NCBI GenBank assembly: GCA_000934455.1
Contig: KN889677.1
Location: 69,752-133,751 of the forward strand
Source: Apostichopus parvimensis
Lineage: Eukaryota; Echinodermata; Holothuroidea; Aspidochirotida; Stichopodidae
Direction of reading: 5' to 3'
DNA: 64,000 bases
Shown: positions 25,489-40,000 of the stretch, piece after piece
Layout: each line of letters starts with the position of its first letter
Position numbering within the stretch: position 1 is the first letter of the stretch
The notes under the pieces: generated by a model
The model's database searches: none
What the model was told of the DNA's origin: nothing
Seen by the model: only the letters and a program-made list of their open reading frames with translations
Made by a program: the position numbers and the translations under genes

Positions 25489-26436
25489 CAGGCAGGTTCG
25501 TACACTTTCGCACAGGGTAAAAAACGGTAAAAAGGTTGTTTTCTTATTCATTTTTCGTTATTAAACCTCGCGTTCTCTACTTCATAGAATATTACATACG
25601 TTTAAAAATTTAAACAACATACACTAATTGTACGTACCTCAAAATGATCATTGGAACTAACATTCTGAAGCTTTATGAGACCTAATCCAATGAAGAATAG
25701 ACTCGACTAAACCTTCACAAGTATCACAGATCACCTGTCAACGGTAGTATGTGACTCGTAAATCGTTAGTATTAATGTTTGGTTTGTAAGCTTGTGATAT
25801 TGATTTTAATTCGTAAGCTACCAAAACCGGGGATGCTAAAGGACGTTCCGGTCTTTTATGCAATATGCGTAGCTGACCTCGTCAATCGTTTAGTGTAACA
25901 GTGAGAGTATTGAAAAGTTTTGAAAATTTGTACACAACAGTACAATGTTTTAGACGGCCACTGGTCAGTTTCGGATTTATACGGGGAAGGGGCCAGGAGT
26001 GATTGCCCATGCCCCCCTGCCAGGGGGCCCTCTTTGCAAAACCATAATGATTAACTCTTTTATTAAAGATATACTTTTTTAGTAAATATGTTATTTGTCT
26101 TACGTAAAATTCTACTTGTGTTTTGCTGGCATGTAATTACTTATTCAGATATCTCGATTTCTATGTGTGTACACTTGTCAGTTCCAATTGCATGCAATAA
26201 AGTCAATTGATGTGTCAAGTTGGTCATTTGCCGTGTATTTCAATATCTGTGTAAGCGTGGCCCACTGAACCAGAAGTGCCCCCAAGATCTAAAGTGAAAT
26301 GTCATCACAGCAAAACAGTTCCTGTTTATCTTTATAATATTCACTGACCTATTCACAGACTAATAATTCTACAAAAAAGTTGCATTTTGATGAAATGTTG
26401 AATACAGAGAACTGTGACAGCTGAGCAAATTAATTA

Positions 26437-26460
26437 ATTTGGAATGTTAACATTCCAAAT
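26437..26460. repeat. Perfect 24-bp palindrome
   Basis: ATTTGGAATGTT is followed immediately by its reverse complement with no spacer, centred on TTAA. It lies between DNAH5 and TUBGCP2. Confidence 0.9.
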
Positions 26461-28084
26461 GTATCAGGTTTCACGGATAAATCAACAAATGGATCATACT
26501 AGAAAAGTAATATTTTTGAGAAATATTGTCGGTACATCACAGATCACCTACTGTGATCCACTAGAAGGAACCAGTGAGGGGGGAGGGGTGAGGAGGGGGA
26601 GTGACAGGAGATTGCAGTATCTGGCCAAGGTCAATTATGGGGCCAGGGAATTATGTTATAAAGAACATTTCCAAATATGCATTTCCAACATAAGGCCATC
26701 CTGTGAAATAATTGTCCCCAGGCCCAACCTGGCTAATGATATGCCTATGTGTACAAATTTATTGTTCCATATCTTGCTTTGCCCAACTGGATACTACCCC
26801 ATGCCCCTCAGGTCACATGAAATTGGCATTTAATAAAACCATCATGTATAATGCATTTATTATAATATTATTTCAAATTCATGTTTGTCTTGAACTATAT
26901 TTAAGTAAACTGGAAGTAAAACGAGTAGACTGATGTAACCAAAATGACCAATTAAAGGCTTATGCATATTAATGTCAATTTCCATAGTTATAAAAGTGAC
27001 TTTTAAAAGGAAAAACTGGATTCAAAAATATTCTGACAAAATGTTACAATTTCATCTGTTTATTTTCTCAAAGCTGCATTCAGTGGAAGCCTGTACTTCA
27101 ACACAAACATTACTACCAGTATTGCTATATTTGTATTATTTACAAGCAATTAACTAGAACAAGCTTCAGGTTACCTTCACACCAGAAGAGAAACCAATCA
27201 ATTCATACCATAACCAGTGAACGATTACTACTAAAACTATTCATGAATAATATTCAATGCTACTTCTCCTCTTTTGGTGGATAACACATTTTCATATAAC
27301 CCAATATGTAAGGAGTTATACCCACCATGAGGAAAAGTTCAAAGTTGGTTAGAGGTCATTAACATTATCTTTCAAACTGTAGCATGCACAAGCTTGTTAA
27401 AAGTTTCTAAACAATTTTCCCAAATGTATTTTACATCAAATTTATTCCCAAACTTGAGTGGGTGGTGCTATACAGACAATAGGATGTCTCAGGGAAGGAA
27501 TGATTCGAAAAAAGTGATATGAAATACTTCCTGAAGTAAGAACAGGATTATTATAATTTCTAGCACATTTGACACACAATCCATCTCCTGTTTGGAAAGA
27601 TAGAATTTCACCTCTGATGTCCCTCTATACCAGTGATTCTCAACAGTCAGCCCATGGGCCTAATATGGCCTGTGAATGATTTCAAACCAGCCTGCAAGAA
27701 GATTATCTCACAGACTTGTACTAATGAGATATGCAAGTCCTTAAGGTCCAAGACTTGAACAATCCTGCACATTGTTCAATCCAGGTACAGTGAGAGTTTG
27801 GTTCTCTCTGGTCCTTTCCTCAAATTAATGTTTTCTTTTTGCCACTCTTGAAAACACCTGCTCTCCAATTTCAAGCCATGCAGTGAATGATTTATCTAGT
27901 AATGCATCGCAAAAGGGTGAAATTGTAGCACCAATGCAAAGGTGTCTTGTAAAAAGGACCTTATTATTTTCAATATGTTTGGATCAATAAACTCCTTAAA
28001 CCATTGAATTGCCGAGCAAAGTTTAAATTCTCTGCCACTAGACCATCCACATCTGGTATAAACCCATTTCAATGTTCCGATGCT

Positions 28085-31000
28085 TCAGTCTTGGCCTTCC
28101 ATGGCAGCCATGCTTCTGTCTGCTGCCACCTTTTCCAGTTGTTCCGTATAAAAGCCATTGAAATCTAATCTATGTATGATATTCATCTTTGTGTGTTCAG
28201 TGTTCGTTGCACTGTACAGACTCAATTTATCTAACAGATCAATCAGCAAAGATGAAAAATTGCTGTCAAAATTAGTCACCGTCTCGGCAAAGTCTTCACT
28301 GCTATCCAGTTGACTCACATGTCCAGAGACCACCTTAATGGGCAAAGAAGAGATAGAATATACACTTACATTTGGTAAATAACAGATTGTGCATGCAAAA
28401 CATGTACTGAATATTCATATATGCATCTGACAATAGAAAATACATATAGTTAATAACTAATTGTGTATGTACAACATGTACTGAATATTCATATATGCAT
28501 CTGAATATAGAAAATATATAAAGATTATAACTAATTGTGTAAGTACAACATGTACTGAATATTCATATATGCATTTGATTATAGAAAATACATTTAGTTA
28601 ATAAGTAATTGTGTATGTACAACATGTACTGAATATTCATATATGCATCTGAATATAGAAAATACATATAGTTAATTAGTAATAGTCTATGTACAACATG
28701 TACTGAATATTCATATATGCATCTGACTATAGAATATACTGATTCTTACTTTAGGAAATGATGCATCATGCATATAAAGCATTTACTTAGTCTTCATATG
28801 AGCATCTGGGTGCTTACAAACTTAGTTTATAAATATTTGTAAATCACTAACTCACTTCAATTACAATTTTTAATGAACAACACCAACTTTTTTTAGCTAC
28901 TTAAGGAGGCAAGTTGAAGTTAAGCATCTAAGTTTATATGTGCCTGTGAAAAAGTAGCATCTTCAGAATATCTTGAAACAATTTAATTTGATATTTTAAT
29001 TTTTTTTAATTTGACTTTGATATGTACAAACACAATGCACTGATTTACTGTACAATTGATTAATTGAAATGTACACAGGGCTTTGGACTGTTACTTAGAT
29101 CATCTTGAGATATGCTGACTGCCAAAATTAAGACAAAACTTGCAAGAGAATGAGTTTCCCAAAATATTTTTATAATTCACAGCTATGCAGGTTTACATGG
29201 GACTATACATTGCTATCTTGTGTATCTCAAGATAAGATGAAATTCATAGCTAAGTTGGATTGTCCATCAGGGCAAATCAGGGCGGTGAAATCTCCCTAAA
29301 CTTAACTCAAATTTCCAACTCTAGCAACCTGACAAGTTTCTCACCATATAGAATCCTATTACTCAGAAAGCATCGTTAATGTAGAAGCAATCAATACAAA
29401 TAGAGAAACCCTCATGGTGAGGAGTGACAATATATCGCACAGCCTCTACAACTAACGCCCGACTTATTGGTATAGGCAGTTACAAATGAAACAGTGTGCA
29501 GTACTCCATTCGGGTCACAGCACAAGACTATTGTGGTTATCAAGATCTTTCGATGACCGTAGCTTTCTGAATGCTGCACCACAGTTATGGAACTCCCACC
29601 CGGTTGAACTTAGGTCTTTGGATTCTTTTACTCAATTCAGGCTCTGTCTTAAAATTTTTCTTTTCTATCAACTTTATTTATTTTTGCCCTTTCAGCACCC
29701 ATAAAGTCCATTGAACGATTTTTTGTTGGAGTCTGAGCTATATAAGACTAGTGATTAATTTTTATAATTATTATAATTATCTATGCCTTAGAAGAGATGA
29801 CTCACCCTTGATGCTACTCCTCGTTTATCTGTATCGGAGGTGTCCATCTCATCCTCTCTGCTCTCCTTCCTAGGAGTGGTCGGATCCAATAACAGACTGG
29901 TCTCACTTTCCACCGTCAGCGTTCTCGTAGCTCTCTGCATGTGTTTAAGTGAGGTCAGATCATTACTTTGATATAAGAAAATCGTTGTTTACACAGCACA
30001 AATCATAATCCACTGAAATGACTCTATAGTTCCTAGATAGTGTGTCTCTGAAGAAGATCGGACTAATATCTATACTTCAATCCCCTATAACTTTTATACA
30101 TTCTGTAAAATTCAATGCAACTTTTGATGAATCTAACATTCGTTTCTCAGTGAATATCTACATTTGAAATTTCCAATTTTTTTAAAAATATTATATAAGA
30201 ATTCCCCTCCTCCCCCCACCTAACAAAACAAATTGTGCATAGAATCCAACTTACAATGACTTGTAGCTCAATAATTGTTGGGTACCTGTTTTATTACCTT
30301 GCATGGTCAAAATTACAAAGTATTTTACAAAGAAGTTGGATTTTTCATTGATAATATGCAATGTAAGACATGCTTACAGGATACCTGTGTCCCTATGCGG
30401 TGTTACTAGTAGATACACAGTCAACGGTATGACCTCACCTGAATGAAATTGGAAAATGTGACACAGACCAGCATGAGCTTGCTGACAATCTTCAATAGTT
30501 GTGGTGTGGTCAGCATGCAGTCTTTAAGGCACTTGTCTAGGAAGTCATTGTGATGTGCTAAAACGTCATCAATGTTCGACGCCTGAAACACAAGATGAGA
30601 AGTGGAAGGATGGGCTAAAATCTTTTGTCTTTTTTGCATTTTATTCTTAAGATTGTGAAAAGTGTACACCAAAGTTCTGTGATGTGTATCCCATTCCGTC
30701 ATACCACAGACACTTTATTAACAGAAAATTAAATTAAATTAAAATTTAAAAAAAAAATAACACAATGACAAAGAATAAAAACTATACACTGGAAGGCAAT
30801 ATGCAAATTTGATAGCAGTATTATACAGGTTGCTAGTGGTTTCAATGAATATGCAGTGGTTAACATTGTACAAAAGTGACATAGCACCACCATGTACTTT
30901 AATAAAGGTCTATGGACACCTAACGAATTTGCCCCATATTCAGTACATCTGTTGTGTGTGATATTCTCATTCAAAATCTGTTGAAATTTTTTGAAAGCTC

Positions 31001-34000
31001 TTTTCATTTCCAAGATATACACATTAAATATGTGCAAAACTATGACGTGGAGTGTTACCCTCATCAAAAATTCTTATTTTAGCCCTTAATAAGTTCACCC
31101 CTAATTAGAAGCCCACATATATTATTTGAATAATGTGATGTTCCTCTTTTCAAATAAGACAACAAAATATTTCCAAACAATTGCCTTAGGCTACAAACCT
31201 TCGTTCAGTGTACTTGAAACAAATATTATAAAAAACAAAGGAATAACATACAAAATTAGGTAGTCACTCCCTTAATGTCATCAATGTGCATAATTAGCTA
31301 ATATTTATTCTGAATTAGAATTAAGAAAAGACTTGTAAAATGGTCAATCTTTGATGGATTTTGATGGGAATTGCAGCCATTTTCATGAATTCTAATGCCT
31401 ATTGGAGTGATCAGGACAATGTTGTTCCTCGGTGTCCATAGACCTTTAACATAGTATTTATTAATATGCAAAATGCTCCTTATTTGAATGTAAATGATCC
31501 CACACATATATGGAGGTTGGTACATTACAAGGTTTTCATGCATCTCCCGACAGAATACGATTTCCCTTTACAAATCAGCCAGTCAGTCTCACGTTTATTC
31601 TCTCCCCCTGCTGGTCTGGCTTAGCCTAGGATAGACACTACAGGCTACCATTGCTATGACTACAGGAAGCGTTTCGAAAATTGGACTAATTTTGCTCACT
31701 TTTCTCAAGCTGTCCATGAGAATATGCCAGTTTGGTTCTACCACCTCGAATAACATATAGTACTGTAGGTTCTGGACCAGATGCATCATACGCTGACAAA
31801 GAGCAAACGCCAGCAAATACCAAGTTGAGGTCTTGAGGAGTAACTGCTTGGCTGATTTATTTAATGTCCAAACACTGCAAGGAAGAGACAAAACAAAATG
31901 TTGCAGCTCCTGACAAAACAAGTTTTTAATTTGTGAGCCAATAAAACAATTATATGAAAAACATTATCCAATATGAACATTTTTCTTTTGAATATAGAGC
32001 AATTTGTAAATATTAATGTCATTGTAAACATCATCAACAAACAAAACAATACAATACAAGACAAGCAAATTTAACTTGTTTTTAAACTCAAATTTAACTT
32101 TTAATTTTAGTTTTCTCTCTTTTGTGTTCTTTTCCTTATTTTATACCTTCTAGCACATTATGATTTACTTGCACTTTGTCTCAACAATCACTTGAATTGC
32201 AAACCACTTTTCTTTTGTTAGAATCCATCTTTTAATAATGTCCAGTCTTACCTATTCTTAATTACTCTCATTATCTTATGCCTTGTTAATGTCATGTAAC
32301 AAAGACGTGAATAATAATAATGATAATAATAATAAACATATTAATAATAATAACAACAACAACAACAATCAGGCAATTACTTTACAATGCTAATTTGATC
32401 AAGTCAATACTTACTTGCATAATGTTCTGTCAACATGCTTACAATAGAAGAGGTGTCGAAATATTAACTGGTATTTTGTAAGAGCCTGCAACAGGAAGTG
32501 GAAAAATAAACAAACACAAACAGGCTTTTACTGAGTCACATTGTTAAGGTGTGAATATCAACTGAACAAAAACTAAAAGGATCAAATCGGTTAGGTTTTG
32601 ATAACTGATTTACCGAAGGCAGACTTAAAAACTGAGTCAAAGCTTTATATGGTTTAATAAAGGTACACTGTTTTCAACAAAGCTACACTTTTGGACAGAG
32701 TCACAGGATTAAGGTTCAATAACTGATTGTAAAGGCAGACATTAAATGACAGGCAGTGTAATGGTGTCAAAAATGAGCAAATGGATGGAGAACTAACCAC
32801 AAAGAGCTAAACTACAAAGCTTTCAGCTTCTGTTTTATGATGCAATCAAATATTAAAGTTTGGTAATCAGGTAAAGTAGTCTGTACCTGGAATCTTTTAC
32901 GGTTAAAAACAACCCTACCCCCTTCCCTCCCCCTTTGAATTCTCATTACAATACAGGAGAATGTCAAAGATTCTAAATCCTTTTAGACAAGGTAGGTACA
33001 TTATATAGAAATAAACCCACAAGTTTCGTTAACTCTGGTGGTAATTGCAAAATTATTTACCTTACGACTCAGCACCAGAGACTCTGGCCACTTCACCACG
33101 TAGTCAAAGGAGAATGCTTCTAAGCCAGAGATGTGAATCTCACTGGGATCAACAGCTTGCAAGACTAGGAGAGTAACAAAGACATTTACGATGTGATTTG
33201 AAATTTAAATAACGTTCTTATATAACGAGCCAATTTGTGATTTTTACAAAGTTGGCAAAATTGTTGACACTCATATGACGTTGGTTGTAACTTGTATATG
33301 GATAAATAAAACGATCAAAAAACATCTTTGACATTTAGAAAGTGATCAGCTATTTCAACCATCTTTGTCAATACATTATGTCAATACATTGCACATAACA
33401 TGTATCAACATTTTACTGAAAGATTACACGTACAAGAAAACTTTAACATCAAAGTTAAATGGTGTCAGTTTAATTTAATTTCAATTCACAAAAACACTTT
33501 TCACAATCTTATAGGCAGCAAACCAAGAAAACAGATTATTCAAATTCCATTCAAACTTTGCTGCTTGTACACAAATATCTGTGCATAGTTATAATGATCA
33601 ATGCTGGAATGTACCTTGCTCCTGCCTGGAATCAATGGAATGAATCCGCAACAACTGAGTAATCAGGTCATAAGGTGAAAGTTCAACTCTGAAAAAACAA
33701 AATGAGTTGCACTTCAGTCACATATCTAGGTCATGCAGGCATTTCCAAGAATGTATTGATATTTTATATTTGGATGGGGTATAGTTTAGTCAAATCAAAA
33801 TTAAGTATTATATTACGGTTATGTAACACATGATTGCACACATATTTACCATTCTAAGAAAGACATGGGAGGAATTTAAAACCAGCTCCACCGAATTAGG
33901 GAGCATGAGTCCTATAGGTCTTCATCATGAGAGCGAATGCCAAAAAGACCATTCAAAATAAGGAATGCCAACAGTGTCATTTTAATTTGTACCAACCATA

Positions 34001-37000
34001 GGAGGAATGGCTCATAAACCATTTCCTACCACCCACAACACCTTGACCCTCTCATCACTTCCCGTCTCCCTTCCTACCCCCAAAAAAAATAGTTGATTTC
34101 TTCTTTATCCCACTAAGATTGTTCTCCAAGTAATTCTTAAACTCATCTTCTGGGTCATACCTCAAATCATCCTTGTAAGGGTCAGAGTTCGCCTGGCTGG
34201 TCCTGAGTGCCAACTCTAACAGAGATTCCAGTCGAGTTATGATGATGTCATCAGCCATTTTTCTCATCTCCTCCTCAGTTATGTCCATCAAATTGACAAA
34301 GAAGTCACCTTGCTCAATCAGAAAGTATCTTTTAATAGACCTACAGATAAAAAACAAAGAAAAACAACAATCATAAACAAGAAAAAAACAATCATCAAAA
34401 AGTTTTCTTACTAAATCAACAATCTCAAAAGTTCAAACTCTAGAAAATTTTCAAGTTGTAAAGTTTTAATCAAGCAGCTCACAGAAAAAGTACAACAGAA
34501 GATTGGAAAATTGTTGACTGTTTTCAAGTCTTTGTGTAAAGAACTTTCAATTTAAATGTCAAGGTTACTTAAGACTTTACAGCTTCTGTGGCAATGGTAC
34601 ATATAGAATAAGACAATGACTTAATCATGCAGTCACAATCAAACTTTTTGCATGATTGTGAAATGGATATAAGCCTCACAATGAATGGCAAACTCATTGA
34701 TAACATTCCGACTTTCTTTCAAAAGGATCTTTGTCATATCTGTACAAAGAACTTCTGATATTAAGACAACCCCCCAATCTCCCCCTGCCCAAAAGAAGAA
34801 AAAAATAATCTGAATAAACAATGTTTTTCATGGGAAAATTTGTTATTAACAATATCAAAATATGTTATGGTGACTTCTGTGAAGTGTAATCAATTAGCCG
34901 AGAGAAATTATCATTATAAAGTGAGCAATATCTAGGATTTCTATGACACTATCAAGATTTGTTGTACAAAGTGAAATGTGGGACATTATTATCTTCTTCT
35001 TCAAGCCTAGAATAATGAATTATAAAGACAATGTGTACTAGAACCCTGAAATAATATAATCAGTACTTTTTTTTGGTTCACTTTTCACTTAGGATTAACG
35101 ACTCTTGAATCATGGAAAAGTAGCAATAAAGAAAAAATAAGATATCAAACCTTAATCTTGGTATCAGCTCTCTTTCCTCCATTACTAAATCCAATAGTAA
35201 TTTGCTTGCATAATTGTAAGCCTTTTCTATCTGATCAACATACTGTCTCTCTTTAAGAGTGTACAATATTTCTTCTGCCTGGGGACTATTTGAATTTTGA
35301 CCTGTTGGTCCAAAAAAAGGGAAATAAAATGCTTAAAAGAAACTTTTGATGAATTTGTAGCTGGTTAAACGTGATCAAAGTTAATCCCCATAGCCTCTAC
35401 CCCCTCCAATCTGGAAAACAGATGAGAAATTAGGTCAGAGAAAGGGACACTGCAGACGGGGTTAAGGTAGGGGGTTATTGATGAACACATGGGAACAATA
35501 AATATTAACCCTCACCATAACAGATAATCTTTTCAGGTACCTTTAATATCCCTCTCACATTCCAGTGTGAAAGAAGGAATGCAGGGAGGGTATTGTAGGA
35601 GTGATGGGCCAACATTATAACGGGAGCCCTCACATCAACGTTCTAAGACCATCCCCTCGCAATGGTTTCTACCCTTTTTGAAATGAATATTCAAACAGGG
35701 CAGGTTAAGCCCCTACCTATAACTTATGCAACTTACTTGGTAGGTCCAACGAGTGTCCATACAACACTGTACGAGCCAACATACCAAACTGCACAAGTGT
35801 ACATACCACACTGTACGAGCTACAGACCACACTATAGGAGCGTACATACCACGCTGTACGATCATACATACCACACTGTACGAGCATACATACCAGTGTA
35901 CGAGCATACTTACCACACTGTACAAGCGTACATACAACACTGTACAAGCGTACATACCACACTGTACGAACATACCACACTGTACGAGTGTACATACATC
36001 ACTGCACGAGCGTGCGAACCACACTATACAAACATACCACACTGTACGAGCGTACATACCACACTGTACTAATATACATACCATACTGTACACGCGTAAA
36101 TACTGCACTGTATGAGTGTACATACCACACTGTACAATCATACATACCACACTGTACGAGCGTACATACCACACTGTAGTAATATACATACCATACTGTA
36201 CAAGCGTAAATACCGCACTGTACGGGCGTACATACCACACTGTCTGACAACATTGAGATATTTGCCAGTCCTGAGGATTTTATCTGCGAGTAACTCCAGG
36301 AAGACAGGGATCCGGTCCCTGCAGATGGTGTACCTCTGCTCCCAGTAGGCATCGTTATAATCCTGCTGGATCTTCTCCTTGTGCATTGACTCATGCTCTT
36401 CAATCATAAACTGGCAAAAAAATGTATACAAGAATTCACAAAAACAACAACAACAACAAAAGACAAACACATGCAGTGGACTTCTTTTAAATGTTAAACA
36501 AATTTTTAGGTTTCATACAAAGACTATTTTTTGTATAATTCTCATTTCTTTTATCATACAACTAAGAAGGAGAAAAGCAAACGGAGGTATAAAAATAAAC
36601 ACAGAGATAATAGAGTTAATAACAGGTCTGACAGTAAGGAGAAAAGGTTGATAATGATAATAAGTTTGTTTGGCACAAACTCATTTCTAGTACACCTCCA
36701 CAAAGTGCCATCTATGGATCCACTTTACCTACCTCACAATAGGGGTCCTTGATGACACCTTTGAAAATCCATTTTTCCAAGAGTTCAAAATATGGTGCAC
36801 ATGCAGACTGGGTTAGGAAAAGACACAGCTCTTGACCTCTTGCATCACTGGAAAGCAAACAGCAGATTTAAAATTGTAATACAAACCAATGGAATTTTAT
36901 ACTAGACTTGACCCAACATAGACTCTGCCACTATGGATTGTACAAAAGAAAGACGATTACATGAAGAATTTTCTCGTTGAATGCCTTACTTTGTACCATT

Positions 37001-40000
37001 ATTGGATCTACCTCTGCTGGTAAATCTACCTTTTGTCCAGGAGAATGTGGAACAACAAATATTACCAAGTAATTTGGGAAAGAAAGTAGTGAGGAACAAC
37101 AATACTGTTATATCCCATGACACTGGTTGGTAAGAATGTTCACAAGCTACTGAGTAGCTTACTAGTTATACTGGACTAGAATTTACTGTCACACCTTGAC
37201 CATGCTTATAGGTTAAACAAAAAAATTCCCTGAAAATTTCCACATTTCTGTACAAGATGGGACTTTTAAAGGTAGTGTCCTGATATAAGTGGAACATTAA
37301 AATAAAGTCACCTGACCTGTTAGCATTTGTCATAATCACATTCAAATTCTACCAGCAGTTACAATCTTCTTCTGATCTTAGAAGATCTCTCTTCTTCAAA
37401 ATCTGTTTATTACACTTTGAAAATTTACTTTGCTCTCTCCAAAGTCACGTTAACTGACATGGCACAATACGAACCCTATCATAGACAAAGTGCGTTCGTG
37501 AAGTAAGCTTAGCACGACGCCCCCGGTACATGCCCCCTTGTTGATGCCCGTTGCTATTGAGGAGAGTATGTCCATGGTGTGCATACAGGGCTGTACATAA
37601 AACCAGAGCTTCTGAAGTGGCAGGCTTCCTTGTTTGTATTGGTTCTCCAGCTGAGCAATAAGAACGTTGTATTCCTGGGTGCGGAGTAACAAGACATGAA
37701 GACCATAAAAGATCGTACGTACATAGGTGGTTATAAATTAAGCAGAAAGATCAGAACTACATCGAGAGCTGTTAACCTTAATCGAAAATGCAAACATGAG
37801 TTATAGATGTTCCACATTGCCCTTTAGCAATCACAGAGAGTTAAAAATAATTGAAAATTTGGATAATTATATAAGCAGATGTACAATTTGTAAGGCTATT
37901 TTGATCTGAGACTGTTGAATTTCTGTTTCAAATGAACCTTGAGGCTTTCCAATGAATAACCACTTTACAGAGTCACACTTTCCATTCCACATAAATATTT
38001 TTTGGAGAACCAATTTTGTTGTGTAAACTATATGTTAACACACTATATGTTTACACACTATATATTTACAACTTGATGTCCAGTAGACAACCAACATATT
38101 TGCAGTCACCCATGGGAGTTTCTTTCTTTTCAAGACAATTTTATACGATGATGAAATGAAATAGACTTCTGAAATTCACAATAAAATTGTGTATAGGAAG
38201 TGTTTGCACCTTTAAAATACATAATAAATGTTTTAAGTTATTGAAATATGAGTAGCTGACAGCAATGCATTACCAATTCAAAACTTCATAGTCCCAGTGC
38301 ACCCCTGACTCACCTTTAAAAGGGTCTTCATGGCCCCACAGAGAGCGTGGTTAACCATTCCGTACTCAAACGATGACTTGTCTTCTGTGAAGTGAACGAT
38401 GGTGGAGTAATTGGTACAGATTGGTATCACTCTGTTAGCCAGTTCCCTCAGGGATGGATCCAAAGATGGGTCAACCACGATGGACCTTTCACCAGATTTA
38501 TCCTGGTTGTAGGCGAGGGTTGTGTACTTCCCTTCTGCACCCTGGGAAGAAGAAACAATTAATGACAGTGCAGTCATAATTGGTACAGCCATAATGAGAT
38601 TCTTATTATTTTGCTCACTTAACCAATATTATATTGAAAATCTTAAGCGGAAGAGGTCGAAAGTGTTCAAATGTTGAAAGTGCCTTCATATTCGAAACCA
38701 TTGTGTTTAATCAAGCAATAAAAAATTATAGTTTATGGTATCTTTAATTTACTTTTAATATCTTACAGACATTGAATTGAAAATCATTCATTTCAGTGGA
38801 AAGCATACACTCATGGGAATACTGTTTACATTTTGTATCTATCGTGTTTGTGCAATTTTTTTCGATGTGAAGAATATGTCTGTAACATACACAGGTATTT
38901 ATTTTCCTATATTGTTATATTTACACTAGAAAGAATACATTAGAATGATATTATTCCAGCACAATGTACCGTCATGAGGGTCAGGACATCGTTCACAATG
39001 GCCATCTCTTGCATTCCAACGGGCAGGGTACCGAGCGATACACCTGGTGTGATAGGGGCGCGATTGAGGACTACGTAATCTCTGGTCAAAAATGGTCTGT
39101 CAAAAACCCAAGGTGGAAGATCAGGTAGTGTCATATTTACTGAATGAGAGAAGGAGATAACCTAAGATCAGATGCATGTAGAAAAGCCGACTGCATTTTT
39201 AACTGAGGAAAATTGTAGGTATTGATTACCTTCTGTCCAATATAGATGAGCTATTTTTCTATCGATCATTTATTTCTAGCCTTCAAAGTTGTATTCTAAA
39301 GATGCTCCCTAGCATGATTACCTGAAATCATTTTAATGATAAAAAATTCACATGCTTCAGGGCTTTCTGTTTGACATTGTATTTCCTGGGTTTTCAAGCT
39401 TTCTTGAATGATTTAGGCAAAGAAAGGCACAAATAGAACAGTTCTATTGTTAATTTGTATTGCATTAAGTGAGGATAACATATCTGTAGTTTGCTTATGA
39501 GAATGATAAGGCATGTATTTGTATGTCATAAATTATTATCGATGAATAATAAAAGCTACATGATATTCAAAACAGATATAGAATATTAAATGTAATTACT
39601 CAAGTGGAGTCCTATTACATCAATTTGACATTCCTACAAGGATTATGATTGGTATAAAAAAGGGGTGGGCATAGACACAGATATGTAACAATTAGCAGAT
39701 GCATAGATACAAGGATGAAGAAGACTTACAATTTTTCTTGACCTGTTTTTCCCTCATCATTTTTCTGAACATCTCTGATGCTTGGCTACTGCCACCTGAA
39801 GTAGCCAGACTCTGCAGCTGACTTCGAACCTATTTATGTTAATTGGGAGAAAGCAAAGAAACATTAAAGGAAACTATTGATGTTAAATTCAATGCGATAA
39901 GCAATTGGGAAAGCTGCAAATAAAAAAAATAAATAAAAAATAAATATCACAACAATTAGACAAGTATAATGGTATGGATGAACTAGCAGAGAAGCTGATT

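Larger units (their letters stand above)
25304..28084. other. Intergenic: DNAH5 upstream region and TUBGCP2 3' flank
   Basis: Both flanking genes are on the minus strand, so the left part is the DNAH5 promoter side and the right part should hold the TUBGCP2 3' UTR. It contains a candidate X-box (25475-25488), a perfect palindrome (26437-26460), and a segment near 27630-27680 that begins CAGTGATTCTCAAC and resembles hAT-type termini. No convincing additional gene is visible, and a poly(A) site could not be chosen reliably. Confidence 0.6.
28085..34340 (-). other. TUBGCP2: TUBGCP2 exons 11-18: GCP C-terminal (GRIP2) domain, about residues 508-882
   Basis: This half binds gamma-tubulin. It begins SIKRYFLIEQGDFFVNLMD and continues with the conserved TRLESLLELALRTSQANSD, LIFRHLFYCKHVDRTLC, MHLVQNLQYYMLFEVVEPNW and ASNIDDVLAHHNDFLDKCLK stretches. 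Exon 17 encodes a hydrophilic 43-residue linker (TTPRKESREDEMDTSDTD) that replaces a dissimilar linker in vertebrates. Exon 18 then returns to the conserved FDSNFSSLL and LDFNGFYTEQLE segments. Confidence 0.9.

Noticed and set aside
27630-27700. hAT-type transposon end (CAGTGATTCTCAAC)
   Set aside because: Only one terminus-like stretch is visible; no matching inverted end or 8-bp target duplication was found nearby, so it is not listed as a separate feature.
35713-36240. Open frames of 120-175 codons on both strands (Tyr/Cys/Val-rich repeats)
   Set aside because: They are products of the 22-bp array. Several frames on both strands are open at once, as expected from a stop-free repeat.
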